From: Sedimentisphaerales bacterium
Lineage (GTDB): Bacteria; Planctomycetota; Phycisphaerae; Sedimentisphaerales; SG8-4
Reading direction: 5' to 3'
Assembly (NCBI GenBank): GCA_016932895.1
Contig: JAFGCA010000142.1
Coordinates: 1-39,732, forward strand
Length of the DNA stretch: 39,732 bases
Under the pieces are notes generated by a model. It was not told the DNA's origin, ran no database searches, and saw only the letters and a list, made by a program, of their open reading frames with translations. How positions within the stretch are numbered: position 1 is the stretch's first letter; every line of letters begins with the position of its first letter. Of the stretch, positions 1 to 7,432 are shown in pieces. Made by a program: the position numbers and the translations under genes.

Positions 1-250
1 GCACACCGAGGGCACTGCGGAAATAATCAATCATCAATCATCCTTAATCAATTCAGAGGCCACGGATTCCAAACCGCAGAGGACGCCAAGGACGCGGAGG
101 AAACCGGGTTCTGCCACAGCGATCTCAGAGGACACCGAGAAAACAATCAATTGTCCGTGATCAATTCAGCACGATGTAGGATGGACTTGAAGCCCATGCG
201 GCCCTCGTCCTTCCCAAAACTTATTCCATAACGGCTGAACCCAATGTTTC

Positions 251-716
251 CCCCGGGTGGCAGCGTCACGCGCAGCTTGGCGATGGCTCCATGCGTCCTG
301 AAACGTGCACCACGGAGACACGGAGCACACCGAGGGCACTGCGGAAATAGTCAATCATCAATTATCCTCAATCAATTCAAAGGCCGCAGATGAACGCTGA
401 TCATAACCCGCTCCCCGGGTGGCAGCGTCAAGCGCAGCTTGGCGATGGCTCCATGCGTCCTGAAACGTGCACCACAGAGACACCGAGCACACCGAGGGCA
501 CTGCGGAAATAATCAATCATCAATTATCCTCAGTCAATTCAAAGGCCGCAGATGAACGCAGATGAACGCTGATCATAACCCGCTCCCCGGGTGGTAGCGT
601 CAAGCGCAGCTTGGCGATGGCTCCATGCGTCCTGAAACGTGCACCACAGAGACACCGAGCACACCGAGGGCACTGCGCAGATAGTCAATAATCAATCATC
701 CTTAATCAATTCAGAG
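251..716 (+). repeat. Tandem array of three ~162-172 bp units
   Basis: Units start at the sequence ccccgggtgg at 251, 413 and 585. The first period is 162 bp and the second is 172 bp. The 10-bp difference is a tandem duplication of gatgaacgca inside the second unit (around 550-570). Each unit contains, in order, a gggtggcagcgtcaagcgc...cttggcgatgg palindromic half, a cctgaaacgtgcaccac segment, the gcacaccgagggcactgc segment, an AT-rich tcaatcatcaattatcc segment and a cagatgaacgctgatc segment. The third unit loses similarity after about 716, and a partial fourth copy resumes near 889. The long unit and lack of spacers argue against CRISPR. Confidence 0.8.
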
Positions 717-1241
717 GCGTAGGGTGGGTCCTTGACCCACGCGGATTGGATATGGAACCACAGATGAACACTGATGAACACAGATAAGGATATATGGCAA
801 CGATGTCATTCCCGCGCAGAGCCTGCCCTCGACCTGATCGGGGGCGGGAATCCAGACCTCGTAGGATGGGCTTTAGCCCATGCCGATTCTTGGCGATGGC
901 GCCATGTGTCCTGAAACGTGCACCACAGAGACACCGAGCACACCGAGGGCACTGCGGAAATAGTCAATAATCAATCATCCTTAGTCAATTCAAAGGCTAT
1001 GGGATTACGCCAGATTAACACGGATTCAATGTTGTCATTGCGAGGAGCGAAGCGACGCGGCAATCTCCCGGGCCACGGGTCACGGGTCACGGGTCACGGA
1101 CGACGAATTTCAAACCGCCAAGGACGCGGAGAAAACCGGGGTCTGCCACAGCGATCTCAGAGAACACCGAGAAAACAATCAATCATCCGCAATCAATTCA
1201 GCACGACGTAGGATCGACTTGAAGCCCATGCGGCCCTCGTC

Positions 1242-1284
1242 CTTCCCAAAACTTATTCCATAAGGGCTGACCCCAATGTTTCCA
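1242..1284 (+). repeat. Left direct repeat flanking the SdpI-family gene
   Basis: The block aaaacttattccataagg, followed by gctgaccccaatgtttcc, occurs here and again at 1745-1785 in the same orientation, bracketing the small membrane gene. A diverged copy is near 217-253, and shorter gaccccaatgtttcccc pieces lie at 1290-1345. Two direct copies around a single gene look like the footprint of insertion or duplication of a small cassette. That reading is inference. Confidence 0.65.
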
Positions 1285-1358
1285 TAAGGGCTGACCCCAA
1301 TGTTTCCCCCCAATGTTTCCCCGTCCGACCCCAATGTTTCCCCGTCCGGCCGTATCGC

Positions 1359-1694
1359 TTACAGTCTTCTTGCGAAAATCTGGGCCTCAATGTAGGGGAC
1401 AACGAGAATCAACGGTGCGCAGGCGAGAAGAAACCGTAACGCGGGATGCTGAAGAGGTATGAAGAAAGTGAGTATGCCGATGCCGGCCAGAACCAACGCC
1501 CACAAAATGAGCCGTTTGCTGGCGTATGCGTTTATCTGATACCAGTTGTCGTCGGACTCCAATGCTTTCTTGATTCGTACGCCGTACCACCGGTTCATTT
1601 TGACCTTGCGCTGGACAAGAGGAACAGCGGCCACGATCGACAGTGTTGCGCAAGCAAGATTCGAAAGACCCAAAAGAAGGTTGACACGCCCCAT
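1359..1694 (-). CDS. SdpI-family small membrane protein
   Basis: This gene encodes about 111 residues with three hydrophobic segments. The block MNRWYGVRIKKALESDDNWY resembles the N-R-[WF]-Y-G-x-[RK]...W conserved region of the SdpI family, whose Bacillus member is the immunity protein against the SdpC toxin. Many family members elsewhere have no known toxin. The ATG at 1694 is chosen because GAGAGAAG lies just upstream. A GTG at 1745 would add 17 residues that fall against the flanking repeat. No partner toxin gene is visible. The gene is isolated within repeats and bracketed by direct copies of a 40-bp block, suggesting a mobile or captured cassette. Family assignment is fairly good; function is unknown. 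Confidence 0.65.
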   Translation of the reverse strand: MGRVNLLLGLSNLACATLSIVAAVPLVQRKVKMNRWYGVRIKKALESDDNWYQINAYASKRLILWALVLAGIGILTFFIPLQHPALRFLLACAPLILVVPYIEAQIFARRL

Positions 1695-1744
1695 AGCTTC
1701 TCTCAATTCATGACAGAAATAAGTAAGATGTCCCCGGATTTCCA

Positions 1745-1785
1745 CAAAACTTATTCCATAAGGGCTGACCCCAATGTTTCCCCCT
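1745..1785 (+). repeat. Right direct repeat flanking the SdpI-family gene
   Basis: This is a second copy of the aaaacttattccataagg...gctgaccccaatgtttccccc block, in the same orientation as the one at 1242-1284. It ends the repeat-bounded cassette carrying the SdpI-family gene. Confidence 0.65.
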
Positions 1786-2282
1786 GTCTACGCCAGAGAA
1801 CCGCCCCGGCCTGGAATTCGTTCTTCGCTGCTTTATCCGCGTTGCTTCATCTGGTGGTATTGTCGCCGGTTTGGGCGGGAAGGGCAAGAGAAAACCCTTT
1901 TTGTAGGCGTTTTTTTCGTGAAGAGGGGGGTTGGAATTGATTAAGGATTATTGATTATTGACTATTTCTTCGTGCCCTTCGTGCCCTTCGTGGTTCCCAC
2001 AATAACAATCCGTGTCAATCTCGCGTAAATCCGTGGCCTCTGAATTGATGACGGATAATTGATGATTGATTATTCCTTCGCGTTCTTCGTGGTTGGGAAT
2101 TCGTGAAGCGTATTCTGCATGCGGCCTGGATTCCCGCCTGCGCGGGAATGACATTGTTGCCATCAGCGTTCATCTGCGGTTCCATATAGAATCAGCATGG
2201 GCTGAAGCTCATCCTACGGGATCTGCTTCAAATCTTGGATTTCGTGCTTCGAGCTTCCCGCGCTGCGCGTGGGACGGTTCGG
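1786..2282. repeat. Repeat-rich spacer with inverted copies of the left repeats
   Basis: No gene is supported. This spacer carries reverse-complement copies of families seen left of the SdpI gene. At 1935-1970 the AT-rich gattattgactatttc block is the inverse of about 955-990. The segment at about 2139-2183, containing cgcgggaatgacattgttgc, is the inverse of about 754-812. At 2195-2217 there is a gcatgggctgaagctcatcc palindrome. The tract cttcgtgcccttcgtgg is at about 1970-1993. The SdpI gene is therefore enclosed by inverted as well as direct repeats. Confidence 0.7.
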
Positions 2283-4289
2283 TTAGTTTTCGTCGAGCCA
2301 CTGATTCGTCAGGATCGCCAGGTCGGCGGTGGTGATGGCGCCGTCGCCGTTGGCGTCCTGGCCGTAGGTGGTGAGCTGGAAGGCCATGTCTTGCAACTCG
2401 CCCGGGTCGCCCGAAACGGGTTGCCCGCTGAGCCACTGCGCGCCGACCGTGGGCGGCCACGATGCAGGGTCGCTCGTCGCCGGGTCAGGCGTAACCTCCT
2501 CGATCACCGTAGCGCCCCCGCCAAAGGCGTGAGGCGTCGCCTTCCAGGCCCAGGCGTGCTTGGGCTTGAGTCCCTTCGGGTCGTACACGGCGCTGATGCT
2601 CAGCCAGTAGACTCCCGCGCCGCCCTGGTCCGGATAGAACCACTGGTCCTGGGACAGGAGCTGGCTGAACTGAAAGCAGACATCGCCGGCGTCCTGCCCG
2701 CGCGGATCGGCCTGATAGCCGGCCACCGCCCACACCCAATCCATGCAATAGGTCTCCCAGAGCAGTGTGTCGGGCCGGCTGTAGGTCGTCGGGAGATTCG
2801 GCAGCGGGTCGGGATAGTCCGACCAGATACCGATATGGAACGCCACCGGAAGGGCCGACGGCAATACCGCCTGGGTCCATCCGTCGAACGTCCCCCACCA
2901 GTGGATGCCCGTGACCGGGCGATTGTCGCCAAACGTCCAGTCGTCGGCGGCGATTCGATACAGGTGCAACGCCGAGACGGCGCTGTCGCCTGCGAAGAGG
3001 TAGGGCTCCATCTCGTCCGGCGCCACCGGGGGCTGATTCCACGTCACGGACGTCGCGCCCGAGGTCGGATGCGGCGCGTAGTACGTGCTGATATACACGC
3101 GGTAATCCTCGACCTCGCCGTCGGAGGCGGGCCCGTCGTAGCTCAGCAGGCCGCGGGTGTTGAACCGGAACCGGGCGTAGGTTTCGCCCGGGATAGCGTC
3201 GTCGGGCACCTCGAAGGCCAGAGCGTTCGCACCGGCCGACAGCGTCTCGTCGGCGAAGATCTGCTCGTCGGCGCCGGCGAAGCTGCCGTCGCGGTCGAAG
3301 TCGACCCAGGCGTTGAGATAGCCCTGCGTCGAGGCTGTGACATCGACGCCGGCCGAGACGCCCGGATACAGCAGCGAGGTAAATACAACCCCGTCCTCAT
3401 CGGCGGCGCTGTCGTCGTCTCCGGTCGCCGCGGCGTTGGGCTGGCCGTCGGTTTCGGAATCGATGGCCTTGCCCAGCACCACTCCGGCCACGATCGTATG
3501 CCGAGCCCCGTCGTGGGCCAGCAGCGTGGGATAGGCCGGATCGGGCGCGTCGCCGAAGTCCAGCGACGACGGCGTCGGCGTGACCGTGCATTCCTGACAG
3601 GACGTGCCCGCGCCCAGCCACGTATAGGGCGACCGGCATTCGGCCTGTGTGGAGATGTAGCAGTCGCCCGTCTCCTTGTTGCAGCAGGCGCCGGTCTCGA
3701 CCGCCCCGCCCTTGGGCAGACATTCGTGGAACGCGCCGCGGAAGATATAGACGTTGCTGCCCTTGATATCGATGGAGACCCATTCGGGATTGTAGGCTTC
3801 GATGGTGTGATTGGAGATCGGCTCGATCGTCTCGAAGAAGGAGCTGGGGATCGTGTAGAGATGCTCGCCGGCCATGTATAGCTGTTCCTGCGAGGCGTCC
3901 TGCACGTCGTCGGGCAGGGGCGGGCGGCCCCGGTCGAGCTGCGACCACTGGGGCGTCGTCCAGTTGAACCGGATTTCGGCCGAGGCGAACGTGTCCAGGT
4001 CGACCGGCTCGGCATAGATGTGGTAGTTCAGCACGCCTTTGCGGGCGGCGCTGTAGGCCCCGTTGTAGAACCACATGCGGTAGTAGCCGCTGGTCGGATA
4101 ATAGTGCCAGCCGTCGCCGTCGCCGTCGCCCAGGATGAGATCGCCGCCGGTGTCCAGGGCGATGCGGTACCATACGTCGGGCCAGTCGTCGGGATTCTCG
4201 TGGGCGTAGCGCGCCAGAGTCGTCCCGCCGGGAAAGGTCATCGCGATCGTTACCAGTGCCAACAGCAGCCGTAACCAGTGAGCTTCCAT
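2283..4289 (-). CDS. Secreted GEVED-domain protein with C-terminal dockerin-like motif
   Basis: This is a 668-residue exported protein. Residues 1-27 are a signal peptide with hydrophobic core LLLALVTIAMTF. Residues 199-234 form a cysteine-rich segment of the form GACCNKETGDC...C..C. Residues 243-400 form a GEVED domain, opening DFGDAPDPAYPT and ending SDGEVEDYRVYI. Residues 403-620 form a tryptophan-rich beta domain of the kind common in Phycisphaerae secreted proteins. Residues 643-668 carry one EF-hand-like DANGDGAITTADLAI motif, like a half dockerin. It probably acts outside the cell in adhesion or polysaccharide binding; no catalytic site was recognised. The ATG is preceded by TGAGGA, which supports this start. 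The gene stands alone, with a hairpin in its leader. Confidence 0.75.
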   Translation of the reverse strand: MEAHWLRLLLALVTIAMTFPGGTTLARYAHENPDDWPDVWYRIALDTGGDLILGDGDGDGWHYYPTSGYYRMWFYNGAYSAARKGVLNYHIYAEPVDLDTFASAEIRFNWTTPQWSQLDRGRPPLPDDVQDASQEQLYMAGEHLYTIPSSFFETIEPISNHTIEAYNPEWVSIDIKGSNVYIFRGAFHECLPKGGAVETGACCNKETGDCYISTQAECRSPYTWLGAGTSCQECTVTPTPSSLDFGDAPDPAYPTLLAHDGARHTIVAGVVLGKAIDSETDGQPNAAATGDDDSAADEDGVVFTSLLYPGVSAGVDVTASTQGYLNAWVDFDRDGSFAGADEQIFADETLSAGANALAFEVPDDAIPGETYARFRFNTRGLLSYDGPASDGEVEDYRVYISTYYAPHPTSGATSVTWNQPPVAPDEMEPYLFAGDSAVSALHLYRIAADDWTFGDNRPVTGIHWWGTFDGWTQAVLPSALPVAFHIGIWSDYPDPLPNLPTTYSRPDTLLWETYCMDWVWAVAGYQADPRGQDAGDVCFQFSQLLSQDQWFYPDQGGAGVYWLSISAVYDPKGLKPKHAWAWKATPHAFGGGATVIEEVTPDPATSDPASWPPTVGAQWLSGQPVSGDPGELQDMAFQLTTYGQDANGDGAITTADLAILTNQWLDEN

Positions 4290-4327
4290 CTATGCAGTCC
4301 TCAACAAATGCGTTCCCCGAAAAGGCC

Positions 4328-4348
4328 CTCCGGCCGAAAGAGCCGGAG
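4328..4348 (-). promoter_or_regulatory. Hairpin in the leader of the GEVED gene
   Basis: A perfect 7-bp stem (ctccggc / gccggag) with a 7-nt loop sits about 40 nt upstream of the start codon at 4289. It would be present in the 5' untranslated RNA. It matches no riboswitch class I recognise, and its role is unknown. Confidence 0.3.
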
Positions 4349-4531
4349 ACCATCGGCGTTCGATTGTCTATGCCATCGGCGAGGAAAGGACCCTCCTCCA
4401 AAAAACGCGGGTCCACCACCCCATGTCACCAGCCACAACGCCTTCCGGCGCCGTTTTCGGACGCACCTTCCCCCCCGGCGGTACCGCAGGAAACCCTCCC
4501 TACCGGCTGCCTACCGCCCCTCGCAAACGAT

Positions 4532-4555
4532 CGCGGTGGGGCAAACCCCACCGCG
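4532..4555 (-). terminator. Perfect 10-bp hairpin after the oxidoreductase gene
   Basis: The arms cgcggtgggg and ccccaccgcg with loop caaa form a very stable stem 41-64 nt past the stop codon of the oxidoreductase gene at 4596. No clear U-run follows on the minus strand. It could be a weak terminator, or another member of the short GC-rich palindrome families scattered in this window. Confidence 0.45.
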
Positions 4556-4595
4556 GAGCCGAATCACCGCGGCTCACCTGCCGAGCCCCGTCGCG

Positions 4596-5945
4596 TTACA
4601 GCACCTTTGTCTTTCCGGGCATGGCGACGGGGTAGTTGCCGTTGGCGTCGGGCATGACCGGCGCATCGGAGTCCATCGTGAAGTTGTCGAGGCCCGGGGC
4701 CAGCTCAAGGTTCGAGGCCATGGCGTCTTCCCAGGTGACCATCTGTCCCGACTCGGCGGCCATGCGGCCGAGGATGCCGGCCATGGCCGCGTTGCAGCAG
4801 CGCTCGGTTTCGTTGTAGGGCTTGTTCTTGCGGATCGCGTCGAAGAGCAGATCGTGCTCGACCTGATAGGCGTTGCAGCCCGGGCCTTCGTACCTCCAGA
4901 TGAGGTTGGCGTTGTCCACGTTGTGGCCCTTGAAGATGCGCGGCTTGCTGATCCCCTCGCCCAGTTCGGCGCAGCCGGTGGCACCGTGGATGTGATCGCC
5001 GAAAAAGCCCCAGCAGTTATCCATGTGGCGGCCCTGCGCAAAGAGGCGCGTCCCGTCGGGGAAGTGATACTCGACGGCGTAGTGGTCGAAGAGCTGGTCG
5101 GCGTGGGTGCGGACCTGTCGCCCGCCCTGGCCCTGGGCCGCGACGGGCCAGGCGTCCTTGCACCAGCAGCAGACGTCGATATTGTGGATGAGCCAGTCCA
5201 GAATGAAGCTGCCGTTGACCCAGGTGAAGTTGGAATAGTTGCGGATCTGGTGGGCCATTTCGGTCATGCCGGGGGCCTTGGGCGCGTATCCGACGGGCGC
5301 GTGCTCGCGGTAGGCCCAGCAGGTGATGACCTCGCCGATGAGGCCCTCATGGAGTTGCTCGACGGCGGCCTCCAGCGGCGTGTAGTGGCGGCTCATGAGC
5401 CCGCCGGCGATCTTGAGGTTCCTGCGGCCGGCCTTCTTGCCCGCCCTGAGCACGCGGCGGATGCCGGGCGCATCGACGGCGAAGGACTTCTCCATGAACA
5501 CGTGACAACCCTCGGCCACGGCGTATTCGACGTGCAGGGGCCGGAACGCCGGCGGCGTGGCCAGCAGAACGACCCCGCCCGGCGCGATCAGGTCGATCGC
5601 CTTCTTGTAACCGTCCATGCCGACAAACTGCCTCTCCGGCGGGACGTCCACCTGCTCTTTCTTCTGGGCCGCCAGACTCTTGAGACTGGTCTGGAGGCGG
5701 TGCTCGAAGACGTCGGCCATGGCGACGAGCTTCGTCGGTCCGGCGGTGGAAAGGGCCTGCGCCGCCGCACCCGTGCCGCGTCCGCCGCACCCCACCAAAG
5801 CGACCTGGATCGTGTTGTTCTCGCCGGCCCAGGCCCGCGTCCCGATCGCGCCGGCCAGCGCCACACCGGCCAGGGCACCGGAAGTCTGCTTGAGAAAATC
5901 TCGACGGCTGCGGGAAGGTTCTGGTGTGTTGCGTTCGGCGTTCAT
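4596..5945 (-). CDS. Tat-exported Gfo/Idh/MocA-family oxidoreductase
   Basis: This gene encodes 449 residues. The N-terminus carries a Tat signal (SRSRRDFLKQ, residues 11-20, then a hydrophobic stretch ending AWA at 38-40). The Rossmann nucleotide-binding motif is VGCGGRGTG at 51-59, and the family lysine lies in HVFMEKS. DWLIHNIDVCCW resembles the usual histidine-bearing catalytic segment. Family members oxidise or reduce sugars and cyclitols with a tightly held NAD(P). Exported planctomycete versions are thought to act on saccharides in the periplasm, but the substrate here is unknown. The ATG at 5945 is preferred: AAAGGGGTG lies just before it and the Tat motif follows. The in-frame extension to 6161 has no family features. 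No close operon partner is seen. Confidence 0.85.
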   Translation of the reverse strand: MNAERNTPEPSRSRRDFLKQTSGALAGVALAGAIGTRAWAGENNTIQVALVGCGGRGTGAAAQALSTAGPTKLVAMADVFEHRLQTSLKSLAAQKKEQVDVPPERQFVGMDGYKKAIDLIAPGGVVLLATPPAFRPLHVEYAVAEGCHVFMEKSFAVDAPGIRRVLRAGKKAGRRNLKIAGGLMSRHYTPLEAAVEQLHEGLIGEVITCWAYREHAPVGYAPKAPGMTEMAHQIRNYSNFTWVNGSFILDWLIHNIDVCCWCKDAWPVAAQGQGGRQVRTHADQLFDHYAVEYHFPDGTRLFAQGRHMDNCWGFFGDHIHGATGCAELGEGISKPRIFKGHNVDNANLIWRYEGPGCNAYQVEHDLLFDAIRKNKPYNETERCCNAAMAGILGRMAAESGQMVTWEDAMASNLELAPGLDNFTMDSDAPVMPDANGNYPVAMPGKTKVL

Positions 5946-6455
5946 GAAGCACCCCTTTCTCTTTTCTCGACGGACTACAGTCACTTGCGGCGGGTCTTGC
6001 GCCGGCGCCGCTCGCGGCAGATCCCCCTGCCCGGCCCGACGTGACAAGCCCGCATCGGCCGAGAGCATTATGGCCCAAAGACCGCGGACAATCAAGTCCG
6101 AAACGCCAAAGGCCCCGGCAGGTGTCTGTACAATCTTCCGGGCACCCTTGTTTTGGGGCATGGACCGCGCCGGGTGGCAGCGTCAAGTCCAAAGGACTTG
6201 GCGATGGCTCAACGCCTGGAGTTCGTATAGGGCCACACGCGACAGACAAGTCCCCCATCGCCAAGCTGCCGCTTGACGCTGCCACCCGCATGCCGGCACC
6301 TTTTCGCACACACTTCGGCACCGGCTTCTTTGCAGCCGGCTGAGCACTTGCCCGGTGCGACGGGGCCGATTCTTTGCGCTGGCGGTCCGCCGGCAGAGAT
6401 GATAGGATCATGCCTGCCAGTGATAAAAAGCGGACCAAAGAACGGCGATGAACGC
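5946..6455. repeat. Intergenic region with an inverted pair of dispersed repeats
   Basis: This roughly 510-bp spacer between divergent genes holds two copies of the gggtggcagcgtcaag family in opposite orientation, at 6172-6207 and 6255-6287. The left copy has an internal palindrome, aagtccaaaggactt. The same family forms part of the tandem units at 251-716. I see no gene and no clear promoter. ORFs running through here are extensions of flanking genes or shadows. Confidence 0.6.
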
Positions 6456-6851
6456 ATGATACGATTTCGGTGCATCTATTGCGGCCGTGAGATCTCGGTC
6501 GGGCAGGCCCTGGCCGGCAAGCGAATTGCGTGCCCCGCCTGCGACCACTTCATCCGGGTCCACCCGAAGGAAACCGGCGCGGCCCTGAAAGCGGACGCGG
6601 CGCGGACCGCCGAGACCACGCCGGCAGAGGCGAACCGTTGGGAAGGAAAAACCAACGCGGAAATCGCGCATTGGCTGCGATCTCAGCAGTTCGCCACGGA
6701 CACGAGCCGGCGCGGCGCCGCCCGCATTGCAGTCTCCCGTTCGCTGGTCCAATTCGATGATCTCACGCTTTTCGCTCTGAGTGCGGCGCTGCTGTTTCTG
6801 CTCTTGATCGACACCGGACCCAGGCGCGAGTTCGGGGAGGCGCTCTGGTAG
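6456..6851 (+). CDS. Zinc-ribbon membrane protein, N-terminal part (ends at amber)
   Basis: This segment encodes 131 residues. An N-terminal zinc ribbon has cysteines C6-x2-C9 and C26-x2-C29 (FRCIYCGREI...IACPACDHF). A charged linker follows, then one hydrophobic segment near residues 103-118 (LFALSAALLFLLLI). It stops at TAG (6849-6851) in the context TGG TAG TGG. The next ORF lies in the same reading frame and is purely membrane-spanning, so the two probably were one protein of about 290 residues. No strong ribosome-binding site is visible before the ATG, but the zinc ribbon starting immediately afterwards fixes the start. The function is unknown; zinc-ribbon/multi-TM proteins of this design are common in planctomycetes. 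Confidence 0.6.
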   Translation: MIRFRCIYCGREISVGQALAGKRIACPACDHFIRVHPKETGAALKADAARTAETTPAEANRWEGKTNAEIAHWLRSQQFATDTSRRGAARIAVSRSLVQFDDLTLFALSAALLFLLLIDTGPRREFGEALW

Positions 6852-6863
6852 TGGCCCGCCCTC

Positions 6864-7328
6864 ATGCTGCACCCCAGGGTGACCGCGGTGCTGTTCTGTG
6901 CGGCGATCGGCATGATCCTGTCCTTTTTCAATGTGTTCTTCCAGTGGGAGAAATGTCGGATTGAAAAGTGGTTGATGCTGCTGTTCGCCGTACTGATCAG
7001 CGCCGGAACGGGCGCCTACGCTGGATACGTCACCCTGAAGGAGACCTGGAGCTGGCTCATGGTGTTTCCGGCCTGGAACATTATCAACTGCCTGCTCCTG
7101 TTGTCCATGTTTCACGCCGGCATCGTCAACACGGGCAGTATCACCGGGGAGAGACCCCGCCTCCCGCAAGTCGCACTGATGCTCGTTTCAATCGCTCTGC
7201 TTCTGGCTCTGGGGCACTATGTCCTCAAGCTGCATTGGGCTGTGACCTACTCGATTTGCGTCTGTTACGCGATGAATCTGCATCGGGCCGTGCAGAACCT
7301 GTTCGGCCCCCGCCCCGAACGCCGGTAG
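6864..7328 (+). CDS. Multi-pass membrane protein, probable C-terminal part of the preceding gene
   Basis: This segment encodes 154 residues with about four hydrophobic helices, for example VLFCAAIGMILSFFNVFF and ALMLVSIALLLALGHYVL. It is in the same frame as the ORF ending at 6851, separated only by TAG and four sense codons. No Shine-Dalgarno sequence precedes its ATG. Independent translation therefore looks unlikely unless coupled to termination upstream. It is best read as the membrane half of a zinc-ribbon membrane protein split by one nonsense codon. A sequencing error, amber readthrough or a genuine two-gene arrangement are alternatives. Confidence 0.5.
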   Translation: MLHPRVTAVLFCAAIGMILSFFNVFFQWEKCRIEKWLMLLFAVLISAGTGAYAGYVTLKETWSWLMVFPAWNIINCLLLLSMFHAGIVNTGSITGERPRLPQVALMLVSIALLLALGHYVLKLHWAVTYSICVCYAMNLHRAVQNLFGPRPERR

Positions 7329-7337
7329 CGGTGTCCC

Positions 7338-7382
7338 CGGCCGAAGCCGGTGCCTGCGAGAGCGAGCCTTCCGGTTTGGCCG
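7338..7382. terminator. Weak bidirectional hairpin between convergent genes
   Basis: The segments cggccgaagccgg (7338-7350) and ccggtttggccg (7371-7382) pair imperfectly. They lie between the stop codons of two convergent genes (7328 and 7433). There is no poly-T tract, so terminator function is only a guess from position. Confidence 0.25.
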
Positions 7383-7432
7383 AAGAACTGCCTGCGATTG
7401 CATTGGCTCATGTTATCTCTCGCGCAGGGGGC

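Larger units (their letters stand above)
1..1350. repeat. Repeat-dense intergenic region
   Basis: I see no credible gene in these 1.35 kb. The stretch is a mosaic of short repeat families. A block beginning gcacaccgagggcactgc recurs at 1, 325, 487, 659 and 938. A palindrome of the form taggatgggc...gcccatgc lies at 861-883, with degenerate versions near 176 and 1208. A gtagggtgggtc...gacccacgc palindrome is at 719-742. A split cattcccgcgc/gcgggaatcc palindrome is near 800-855. The tract cattgcgaggagcgaagcg is at about 1036, cgggtcac is tandemly repeated near 1076-1098, and several gaccccaatgtttcc blocks lie between 1266 and 1340. ORFs here translate the repeats themselves and are not believable genes. 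Confidence 0.85.

Noticed and set aside
251..716. Possible CRISPR array
   Set aside because: Units are 162-172 bp and near-identical throughout, with no short repeat/variable spacer pattern and no cas genes.
918..1211. 97-codon ORF in the left repeats
   Set aside because: Its translation (DTEHTEGT...) is simply the repeat families read through; no conservation as protein is expected.
1948..2163. 71-codon ORF containing FPRRRESR and NHEGHEGHEE
   Set aside because: These are well-known false translations of intergenic palindromes and cac-gaag repeats.
2235..3881. Long plus-strand ORF antisense to the GEVED gene
   Set aside because: High-GC shadow with low-complexity Arg/Val/Gly sequence. The minus strand encodes a coherent signal peptide, GEVED domain and dockerin-like end.
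4290..4440. Possible cyclic-di-GMP (GEMM) riboswitch before the GEVED gene
   Set aside because: Only one short hairpin is present; the conserved GEMM core and second helix could not be found.
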